The notes under the pieces: model-generated | What the model was told of the DNA's origin: nothing | Databases searched by the model: none | What the model saw: the letters and a program-made list of their open reading frames with translations, nothing else | Assembly: GCF_000224145.3 (NCBI RefSeq) | Contig: NC_020179.2 | Location: forward strand, 3,437,885-3,501,884 | Length of the DNA: 64,000 nucleotides | Origin: Ciona intestinalis | Lineage: Eukaryota > Chordata > Ascidiacea > Phlebobranchia > Cionidae | Direction: 5' to 3' | Shown here: positions 47,224-59,200 of the stretch, piece after piece | Layout of the letters: every line of letters starts with the position of its first letter | Numbering within the stretch: the first letter of the stretch is position 1 | Translations under genes and position numbers: made by a program

Positions 47224-50200
47224 ATGGAGCAGGGTCCCAATAGACAAACAGGATTAATGGACCGACCCTCAGCAAATGACTTTGTGGAAAATGTTTCACC
47301 GAAAGTAAGAACTCATACTGAAGAAAAAAGAGAGGATTTTTTCAGCAGGAAGGGGGTTATAACAATGGAGGAAGGTGGCGAGAGATGTACCCATACCGCC
47401 GTACCCCCATCTGCTATGATGACACTAGCGATGGAGCTGCTGGTATCAAACCGCGGCAAAGCCTCTAAAATTTTTCAGGATGCTAAACTGAAAACACAAG
47501 TTTCAACAGACGAAGAAGACGAGTCGAATCTTCCAAAGTTGTGGGTCGTACCGAGCGCTACGTCAGAGGGGGAAGCCCCGGTTGCGTCACATTTAAAACC
47601 AGCGATGGATAATGCTGATTTCGTGACGCTTTCGAGTCAGGAGTGTTTGGATGTGGAAAATAGGGAAGAAAACGACGACACAACGCCAGAGATTAACTTT
47701 CAAGATCTAAAATTTTCTGTGGCTGACCTGATTGGTTCAGAAGATAAAGTGTTCCGGTACAGTGACGATGATGATGACGTCACTGTGGAGAATACGTCAC
47801 CAAGCCATGAGCAACTCACAGTAGGGGGTGGCGATTTAAATGAGCCCTTGCTGAAAGATGGCACGAAGCAACACGACAGTTTAATTCACAACAATGACAT
47901 TTCAATTAATGCTCAATGCTTCGGCACTGCGGGTGTCATAAACCCGTCTGTGACGTATCAAACTGATGTACCCTTAACACAAGGGTCAAACGGGTTCATA
48001 GCGTCGTTAACTGATAAACCAATCACCGTACGCGAACCGAACCACGTGATTAACGACCACGCAGCAACCTTGAGCGAGTCAGAAGTAAACAAAACAACTT
48101 CGTGTCTTGATTCCAATTTAGAACACGATGCCAGCCATTGCACCAGGCAAAGCAAGAGTCAGATTTGCAGTGACGTAACTTTGAGTCCCGGGAGGGATTA
48201 TTTCAGTCTCAGCTCAAAGGAACGCGATTCGGATTCCATAAGCATAACGCCTGGCTCTAATTTGATATCTAGCAATCACCATACCGTCCATAGGGAATTA
48301 AGAAATGACAATTTAGATCGAGTGGTACGTGGAGCACAAATGGCGGATGCTTCTGGGTTTTCTTCCGCTCCATCCAGGTCTTCGTCTTCTTTATCTCTCT
48401 GCTCCCTCGGCTCCCTGTCCTCCGCCTCGCTCCAGCTCTCTATGACGTCAGGGAAGGTCTCTGTTGCCTCATGTGTTAGTCTCACGCCCGACAGTTTGGA
48501 CCTATGTGAGCGGAAGTGCTTGGGGGTAAGTAACCTCACCGACGCTTGCGGTCGTTGTGCATTAACTAGCTCCTACGGTAAGCTGCCATTAAACGAGCAG
48601 CACTTTGAGAGCGCGTCGAAATTAAAGATGGCGTCATTCGAGCCCATTTATGGATGTGACGGCTGTGGCTCTGCTGGCACATCAGCAGCCAATGCATTAA
48701 ACGTACCATTGCAATACAACTCCCAATTGAACGATGCAAGCTTGAAAATAACGCGCCTCCGCAGTCGGTCGACCTCCTCAGACCGTGGTAGAAGTAACTG
48801 TGTTTCTCCGAAAAGTCCTTCCCGTAAAGTAATCTGCAAATACAGTGAGCAAGAACCAGCAAAAGCGAGTCCAGTGTTGCCAGGTAAGGTCATCTCTCAA
48901 GCTGTGTTTCCGGAAGCGGAAAATCCGACTTTGGCGACTCCAGTTTTATTCTTAAAAAAGCAGAAGTGCACTGGGTGTGGGCAACACGCTGATATGCCTG
49001 CGCTTTGCTGTTGCATAAGGTCAAAACCCAAAGCACCGCCTAGAACTGACAGCAGGGGTGCTGTGGATAAGTTCTCTGTAAGAAATGAAGATTCTAAAGC
49101 AAGACGAAGCTCGTCCTCGAGTTCGCAGGATTCAGAACCCCGTCTCGTTAAAGAGCAAGAGAGAGTTTTGAATTCTGATGACGTCACAAAACATGACGTC
49201 ATCAGAAGTAAATCGGACATCATCGAAAAGCAAGGAGAGGTTTTGATTTCTGATGACGTAAAAGAATCAACCGACGACGTATTGCATTTGATAAAAAATG
49301 AAGATTCAGAACATAAAGTAATTCTGACCTCGACTTCGAACACAATAAGCGAGCTACCTGTTGTAGCTGAATGCTGGACAACCGAAAAACAAACAAACAA
49401 AGAAGAAAATGAAAAGCAAGCGGCTTGTGTTACAACGAGGACGCATAGGGACGGGTGTAGAGTTACTCTATCCAATCTTAATGAGGGAAAGCGAGCCGGG
49501 AATCGTTTAGTGGTCCAGGAAACTGGTTTGAATGGTGAATGTAGTACAGCGAGAGGCAAACAGCTGGTTACAGCCGATGATATAGTGTGTGCGAGTTCGT
49601 CAATGCCACTCTCGGAGCAATGGAAACATGAGAAAGAAATGCCGAGTAGAAATGACCAACAGGAAACTATTATTGAAGGCGAGGGGACTGGACGCATAAG
49701 GGTGGTTGGGGGTTCGAAGATAACCCTTCTTAAAGGGATAAGAGGTCCTGGTCAAGCATTGGAAAGTTCGAGAACTTCTCCTAGTAGGAAGATTGTCATA
49801 ATGACTGATGATGACATAGATATGGGTCATAACGTACATGGTAAAGATAAACAGGCGGCGCCTGACAGCGTACTTGGCAAAGGCTGCGAGTTGAAACGTC
49901 ATAATGATAATTGTGAAGCGATAACAGAGCTTAACGCTTCCAGTCAAGTTCGTCCAATAGAATCGCGCGTTGTCGCATCGCATAGTGACGTAACAAGCAC
50001 GTCTATCAATGGGAATGGTCCAATCAGCAAGCAGGAAAGTTCTGGCATTACAGAGGCTTGTTTGAATACCTCGAACGCAGAGAAGTCAGTCGAACAGATC
50101 GTGGTCGAACCGAGTTTCGTTTCCTTCGAAGGCCAGAAAGTGTACAAAGCATCCACCCCTTACAGGTCACCAGTTACCTCGACTATTAGTTCCCAGGAGT

Positions 50201-53200
50201 GTTCCAGTTTCAGAAACAAGGTCACGATAGTTCACAAGAAACCTGACTTCCCGTCGACTAGTCCAGAGCCGCAGGGAAAAATGAAATTGAAAAAAGAAGT
50301 TATTGCGAAAAGACAAGCGTCCTCGCCAAGGGTAAAAACACCAGGTAGGCTATGTATGAATAAATGAATGAATGAATATGTAACTTGCATTATCCCCGTG
50401 TGGCCGGAAACGACGGTCGTTATAACACGGATGTTATATGTTTCATACACCTCGCGCCGGCTTACCAATTATATGTATATGTAACTTTGTGAGTGATTGT
50501 ATTTGAGATAAATTGAAAATGGAGTTGCCTTTGTTTTTTTCAGATCTTTTGCTAAGTACTCTATACTAGGAGCTATAGTTCTTCGAAATAATCAGGAAGT
50601 AATTAGACTGCTGTGGTTTTAAATCCCATAGTACATTCATAGCAATCTCCCTGTTGCGTATTCGTGTTTTTAAACAGCTGATAAAGCGAGGAGTTAATTG
50701 TAATTTACGGTCGTAAAATGTCGTTTGCAGACGTTAAAGACGCGAAAAGCTACACTTCGACTGTAACACTTTCTTTGAAGCCGTCTGCAAAGGTGAGAAC
50801 GCCCACAGAAAATAAAGAAGATCTCAGCTTTTACACAAACCCGGGCGCTAACCCGGAGTATCATAAATGGGTGCAACAATGGACCACATGTGAAAAAGAT
50901 GCAGTAGCTATATCGCCAATCCGAGACCACGTAAGAGAGTTTAACAGCAAGAACGACAAACCAGTCATGCCGACGAGAAACTGCGTTGGGGCAAGGAATC
51001 GAATCCAGTCAAACGTAGAATATTCTAGAATCCCTCACGTAAGAGACAACGCAAGAACACAGTCGTCTTCAGTGAGCACAATGTTTGGTAAGTTTTCCTA
51101 CATTTGCTAGTTTTCTAATTTAATGTTTACCTTTACGATATAATTTTAACCGAAAATTTGTAAAGGCACATATATGTTTCAATTACTCTGAATGTGAAAT
51201 AACAATAATCGTTTATAAATCTATACGTTTGAGATGAAAGTCGTAGCAAACGAACGGGATGTCATGTTCGTTCTAAAAATGAAAAAATATCTATATTTGG
51301 AATATATAGTAGGGCGGGGAGAGATGGGACAGCTTTTTATTTTATTCACTCGTCCCATTGAGTAATAAAAAAAATATATAAACCCGTATCCTTACAACTC
51401 CTATACACCGTTGATAATTGTTTAAAATACGAACAAAATGTTTGGATATTATGTGCTAACAGTGTCCCGTCTTTCCCTACAGTACTATAATTTACTCTCT
51501 GAAACATTCTTGGTCCAAGCGCAAAATAACTTATACTTATAACGAGGCGCGAGTCAAACCAGTAAAAAAAAAGAATTCAGAAAATGTCAAAACGGGGCGC
51601 GAATATGTCAGTTACTTTACCGGGTGAGAACAACGCGGTCAAGCAGCTGATGCCAGAACGCTGCCAATATCTGCTATGTTTACCACACTGTATTGCAGTA
51701 GTAGCGATACGAGTTGAAATTTTGCCAGGCATAGTCACCATAAAAGAAACAGCAGACTGCTGCTCAATCATGGTTAAATCGGGCACTCAAGTTTCCGGTA
51801 TTTGCAGTAGGGCACGGTCAGCTTGTAGTGAGATCGGCCGAGTATAGAAACAACATAAACTGCATTGTTTAAGTGGACGCCCATTGAGGCACGATGCTCG
51901 ATTGTTTGTTCAGAGTTACTTAACAATAGCGGCAGACTCTGAAGTAGAAATGTTACAGAGACTGTCCTTAGGTAGCGTGGCCCTTACAGGACAATGTACG
52001 TCAATAGAAAGCGGCGAATGGTCATTTTGCAGAGCTTAGCAGAGCTACAGTAAGCGGCAAGGGCCACGGACAGAAAAATCAATATAGAAACGCTACATGT
52101 TCACAATTATGGATTAACACGAAATTATGTAACGGGCGTTCTTCAATATTGCGAGCGCTGTACACATAACAGATGATCAATATCAATATGTGTGTTTCCT
52201 ATGTTATCCCATGGGTGTCTGGTCCAAGGCCTATAAAATTTTCCGAAATCTGGTATACTGGTCTGCGCCGCTACTTAACGTCTGTGAGCTTACGAGAATT
52301 AAACAGAAAGCAGTTTCAACGCATTTTCCCTTGCCAGTAATTAGTTACCTTCGACCGAATTCGGATCGTTAAAGGCGTAAAAGTAGGCGAGGCATTAGTC
52401 AGTTATTCCCTAGCGTCTAATACGTAGTGTTTTCGAAATGCCAGCATTTTAACGCGAATTCCAACAGCGTTATATGGTTTAAAACGTCAGAGTGTGTAAA
52501 TTCTTGCACATAAAACGCCAATCTTGTTGGATTAGTGACGCTTTATTATCGCGTAGCGTAGCCAGTTATAGTCACTGTCCGAATACCACAGGCCAAGCAG
52601 TTAAGTTTTTAAAAAAGAAATGTAATACTATGACTTTAACATTGTAGTTCAGTCGTTACTTTAGTTATAGCACTTGTGGTAGCTTTAGTGTTGGTTATGT
52701 TGGTCTCTGACTGCTGTGTAGCATCACGCCGTTATGAAGTGTTGTTTATCCTAAGTAGGCGACGGATTTGGAAAGAAAGAAGCACGATTATTGGAGATGC
52801 AAACCAATTTTGCCACAAGGCACGGTTCGCGATACGCTGGTATTGTATATTCTAGTGCGGTTTAAAATTTTCACGTGAGTAAGCGTTTTCATGTGGTTAG
52901 GCGAATTTAGTGATTAAGCGTTTAAATTTAGAAAGAAATCTTGCCAGGTGTGCACGAAGAATGTACAATATTAGGCAGAGTATATGAGATATATCAGGAC
53001 ATAAAAAAGAGCTACTGCCGAATTGATGTGTTAGTCGCCTAATATGCGATGACTGTTTATGCAAGGACAGTTAAGCCGAATGCATTTAAACATATATACA
53101 GCCTGCTGTAATCAGTACCGTTGCAGTTTCATGTATTATAACAGCGCTTACATATATATTCAATTTAAAAAAAATATTCTGTTATGCAATAAAATAAAAA

Positions 53201-56200
53201 GACAAAATGTTTAGGTTTACGACTTATTATAAGTTTTTACTCTCCCATACACCATTTGGTGTTGGTATGGCTTGTTGTTATGCCACGTTTTTGCATTGCA
53301 AGCTAAGTCATGCACGCAAGATTACTCTCTAAGTTCAAATGCGTTCAAACTAATAATCATTTAAGCGTTTCCTTCCTTTTCTTGGCGAACTTGCAGTAGC
53401 ATACTGATATAATAACTAGATTGTAAAAAAGCAACAGCGCAAGCTTGAAAAAGAAAAAAAATTACGAGTTATTGTAATAGTTTGGCTGTGCTTGTCTTAC
53501 CGCAAACCGCCGTGCGTTGCTACAGGCAACGAACAGGTAGCAAAGCACGTTAATGGTATTAGCATGTGGTGTGAAACAGTATGTACTTACGTTCTATTTT
53601 AAAGTATAGCAGTTGTTAAGTTAAAATTACTGCTTTTCTCATACAGTAGATACACAAGGTATTGAAACTGAACTATAGGTCACATTACACTAGAATATTA
53701 GTTTTTGCTTGGGTTAATTTTACTATAAATCAAAATTCAAACCTGACTCCACTATGGTAGGAGAGCAGTCGCACGATGGCGCAAAAGATCCAGAAGCAAC
53801 AATGACGTCACCGCCACCCCATTCTGTAACCGATGACGAAGAATTTAGTGGGGTTGTTGAAGCACCGCTCAAAAATGTAAGTTTGGTAATTTATGTGTTA
53901 CTATGTACAGTTCAACACTATGCAAAATGGGATAATATGTGTTATGTGTTAACGGCCCCTATACTCAACAGTTACCACACCACAGTACTATAATTCTTAC
54001 TTTAAACGATTTATAAGTCAATTTAACACTGGTAAAGAAGGGGGGAAAGTTATTACTTTTAAAAAGTTTTTTATTTAAATATATTTGGTCAATTAATGTG
54101 AAGTATTAAATATTGGTTTTGCAAATGCACTAAAATATTGTCGTTTAAAGATTTTCCTAATAATATAAAACTCTAGGTGAAAGACATAAGAGCAATGTTT
54201 AAGAAAGGACCGGATTATAAAAATTACGCCAAACCCCGAAGTCTGAGTTCAAACAGTGCTTCTAAACAAGAAGAAAAGGTAAACTGCTTTAATTTTTAAT
54301 TAGCGTTTAATTTAAAAAAACTGGCTTGCATTTTGAAATTGTTTCCCAGTAAAAATAAAAAGTAGCCTTTTTGTACCAACGTTTCGTGTGCCAAACGGCA
54401 AGACCTTAAACAATCTATAAATATATATACGGCAGACGAATTGCAGTATGTCTCGCCGTATGGCAGACAAAACGTTGGTAAAAATGCTTTTTTTGGCGGT
54501 TTTATCAGAAGAGCAGTTTTGAAAATTGCATTACGTCTGGTGGCAACAGCAGGAAAACTGTCAGTACATTTATTTTTGTACCTCAGATTTGGGGGTACTC
54601 TGTCGTGTTTTGGACTTTAAATCCAAGCGCTTATATACAGTATAGACAAAACAATCACCCACTAAGTTACGTACATGGTTATTCGTAAGCTGGCACGAAG
54701 TGGTAAACCCGTGTGATAACGACTGTCGTTTTCCGGCCACACAAGGATAAAGCAAGTTATATTTATTCATTTATACATCGTACTAATAAAATTAGACGAT
54801 TCTCTCTACGAAATAACATTCAAGATCAATCGCTACAAAATACGTAACCGACAAAAAATGAATTCCAACGAATTTCACGTTCGAAATCTTTTTCGATTAC
54901 CGTTTTATAATTTTACGTAAAATCGATCTTCCCAAATTACGTCACCAGATCAAATGATTGATTTAAATATATATCGAAAATGACGTCATATTTAAGCAGA
55001 TGATTGTAACTGTGACAGGCAATGATCACTTGCCAAGTTAATCGATTAAATCACATTTGGCAGTATTACGTCAGCAGGCGTATATCTTAACTTACTATCG
55101 TGTGCCGACTATATCAGCGTGACATTTTTGCTTGTTTAATGATATTTTAGTCTATAGCAAATTCGCACGATATATTAAATCGGTTCACGTTAAAATATGA
55201 TATAGTATAGGGTGGAGGAAGATGGAACACATATTCATTTTATTTTCTCGTCTCATTTGGTTGTAAACAAAAAAAACATTCAAAGAAATATAAAACCGTA
55301 TCCTTTTTTTCAATTGTTTATTTAGACAAAATTTTATCTTTAGATTATTAGGATAATGTTGTCAATTTTAACATGTATGTCAATTAGTGTATACAGGTGC
55401 AGTAGGTAGGGTGCGACTTGCATTGATAAAATCACTTAATTAAGCTTAAAGCCTTTTCAAGGTGTATAGTAAACTGCCACCATGTATGACACAGTAACAT
55501 GTACAGAACTGACGCGATTACGTTTGTAATTCACTAGTTCGGACATTATATATACAACTATACCGTGTATAGTATATATAGGAACATATTTTGAGTTATT
55601 AAGCGCAGTTTTTCATACATTTTGTTGTTTGCTTTTACCAAAACACCACTCACGCACAAATGCACTTTTTCTCGTTATGAATATTTACGTCAACAATCCA
55701 CATACTTTGGTTATCTGTTCAGTTAATTAACTCGATTTCGTGGCGCCTTTTTTGCGTCACAAGCAACGTTTTATCCGCAGCGACCTTTCGTTATGACGTA
55801 ACAGTCTCGGTGTGGCGACGGTATTTTAAAACAACAGTCTGGATTTGTGTATTTGGGTTTACACATTTTTAGCGTATTATAGGGTAAGATGAACCCTGTT
55901 TCTATACTATGTTATCGTCCAATTTGGTATAAATAAAAATATTTACATAATTACATAACCGTGTCCTCACGACTTTAAAACAGCGCTGTAAATTGTTAAA
56001 ACACGATTAGGAAATATGGGATATTATGTGCTAACGGTATATCCATCCTTTCCCATAATCCTGTATTAAAACAACATTTTCGGTTCTGAAAATTCGTGTT
56101 TACAACTTTTAGCATATTTTACAAGCATCGTAATAACATCATATCACTGGAAAATAAGATTACATGCCAATAATTGAGTAATTCCCATGTAATGTACATC

Positions 56201-59200
56201 TTATACCCACAGGACCGTCGGCATACCACAGGGGACCAATTGGACGATGACATTTTTGATGACGTCACCGTTTCGGATCACAAGGTATTAATGTGATGAC
56301 GTAATGTACATAATTTAGTCATGTAGTTGTTTAATCATAACAACACTTACGACGCGACAGTAAAGGCTATTGACAATCAAAACAGGTACGTCATTCGACA
56401 CCGCGCATAAGTGTCGCTTTTTCTCGAGATTTTTGTTAAGTGGTCTTTTAAATACGAACTCGAATTCAAGCGCTGACTCTTGAGTTGTGGCAAGGTTATG
56501 ATAACGCAATTTGTGTGCTAAAGTGCCCGCGAAGACGACACTTTTACTTCGGCGACGTCTCTAGTACGATACGGCCTAACACGCTAAAAACAGGTAAAAA
56601 GAAAACACCGTAAAATACTACTCTAAGTGAAAAAACATTTGAAAAAAATATATTACAAGTTAACTGTAATATATAGGCCTAGTAGCTAATTCAGTAAAAA
56701 CAGGCACAAACTTTTATACAGTACATTTAGTTTAAGTTGTGTTTTCTAAGCCCTATATTGGCTTGATATAAACTACGATTAATCCGTTTCCGAAACCGTT
56801 TCCTTTTCCACAGGATATTTATCATAAGATTAAACCCGTTATAAATAATTAGTAGATTTACCATATATGGCAGCTGTACGTCAGGTTTTGCTTGTTGCCA
56901 AACACTATTTATTATGACGTCATAACGCGACGTCCTTTCAATGACACGTTGTGACAAATAGACAAGTAATTCGTAAACCACAAACACTTGTAGTACATAT
57001 TGAATTGCTCAGATACTCTCTTCTCCTATAACGTAGTTTGTGGGCGAGTACGGTTGTCGAAAGTTTTAATAGGCTATAATAATGTCAGCACATTACGTTG
57101 ACAGGTATATGAAATACTTAAAAAAATAAAGGATATTGCAACATTTAGGTTTTAGACTAGTAGCCATATAAGTATGTTAAAACTCGTATGATCAGCAGAT
57201 ATAAGCGCCGTACAGAACTGCTGACAGCATATAGGTAATACCTAAATATAAATCTAATTAATCTAAGTCTAGATTTCGTGATTTTAGATTTTAAAACCTT
57301 CTAATTAAATATTCAAGGGACCGCATGTTATACAGGGTAAAACCACCGGAATGTTACTTCGTTTTATATAAAAGGAAACGTGAAGATAAGTTCTGCGTCA
57401 TCGTAGAATCGTGGCTTTGTGATGTCATATTCGTGCGCACTGTATTGTGACGTCATAATCATGCTTATTGAGATATTTCGTCTTAGTCAAATCTTCTTTT
57501 CGAATTTGGCGTTTATTCTAGCTTTGGCTTATATGAAGTTGAGGCCTAAGTTTTAATTAGCAGTCAAATGGGTGGGCGTTGGAAAGATTGTTTTTATTGA
57601 GTAATAATGAGTCCTGACAGCTAGCTTATTGCATGACAATACTGAATAATTGAGAGCGATGGTGGTCCAACTTTAAATCACTTCGCACGCGCCAGTTCGC
57701 CTCTATATTTATGTTGTTGGCACGCTTGGGTAAAATGGCTCAAAAGTGAGCAATGCTGGCCTAGTTAGAGCTAGAAAAACAATTTTCTGAACGAAGAATA
57801 CTTGTTTACTGCGCGGTTATGAAGCGAAAAAGGGGGGCAGATAATATGGCACCATGCGTGCCTGAGATTTTGTACAAAAACAACTTTTTTGGGGTAAGAA
57901 CTGCAAAAGTAAAAGGCAGGCGCAGCTCAAAGCGGGAACCGAAATTCTAACGGAAGAGTTGGCATTGAAAGTCGTTGCGATTATATTGTCTGGTATTAAT
58001 CACTAGTTAAGTGGTGTACCCAGCAACTGACTGTCGTCTAGGAAGTCTTAGAGTTATAGCATGTAATTAACCATTTGCCTCACGCGTCATAATACCTGAG
58101 ACAATACGATCAATCAGTAGACTAGCCTGTCACCGTTTAATCACGCTAGTTAGGCAGGAGATAAGCTGTCAAAGTAGTTTTTACCGTTTCCTATATTACC
58201 GCTCGTAATTTTAAAGGGGCCATTTCTACCAGTTTAGAATACAGTTAACAGCGCTTAAAAGTTTAAAGCAGTTTAAAGACCATTTCGCTTTTTTTGTTAT
58301 TGTAAAATACGTTTATTTTGTAAATAGTATTAGCTAGTGCGTGGGTGCTGGTGCTTGGGCAAAATGTTCACATTACTGTCTTAACGTGTATCGAATTCAG
58401 TACTTGAATCATAATCTACCGCGCTAATCGTTTAAGAGTGAGCCTTAGGGTTGGATTTCTGGTGTGTTGTCTTTATCGTTGTCTATTAAGCACGTATGTA
58501 TAACCATACTGAGTTTTTACCCAAAACAGCGACGACGATGCCAAAACAGATGCAGAACCAGTGCTGCAGTAATGGTTTCAATAATAGTAACGACATATAG
58601 TTAGCGATATCACTTTCCGCGTTTGGTAACCACTGATAAACGAATGTTGCGCAGTTCTACCGCACCGCACAGTGATGTAAGAAAAAGGTATTCTTGGCGG
58701 CAATAACTGGTTTTTCGTTTTCAAAACTAGTTGGGCATTTTTTCGAAGTAACTAGTTACCGTTTACAGGTTATAGGTGAACAGTTTTCGAGTTATACCGC
58801 TTACGCATCTTGCCGCGCTTTAATTTAACATTATGACGTCATAACGAGAGTTTAATTGAGCGGTTCTAGTAATATTAGAGACGGCCTAATGAGATACATT
58901 ATTAGCTCTTTAGCTTTTGGCACGGATAGGTGTCATTTTCGCGGAAGGTCGTTTTACGGGACATTCGTTTCGGGTTCGCGAGAATAATCGTGCAAATAAA
59001 CCAAACGAGGTTTCGTAATTTGAGTTGGCAACATTTTTCGGTTTGTAAGTTAAATCATGCGCTGCCACATCACATAGGACCTCTTTGTTCGCTCTATGAG
59101 GTAATAAACAACCAAATCTACTGGGAAAGGAAGTAAGGTTAAAAAAACGACTGAAAATTAAGAAAGTATTCGGAAAAAGGTCTTACGCCGTCACCGGTAT

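Larger units (their letters stand above)
54279..56212 (+). other. 1.9-kb intron of the long gene
   Basis: Holds a hairpin element (54377-54482), a family C element (54670-54785), a truncated family A element (55203-55315) and a family A element (55875-56069). No exon seen. Confidence 0.5.

Noticed and set aside
48897-49697. 266-aa minus-strand frame
   Set aside because: Antisense to the 3.1-kb exon of the long gene; Ser/Phe-rich as expected from the complement of Glu/Ser codons, with no start context or splice support.
51577-51847. Overlapping 87-aa (+) and 69-aa (-) frames
   Set aside because: No resemblance to known proteins, no phase-compatible link to the neighbouring exons and no promoter evidence.
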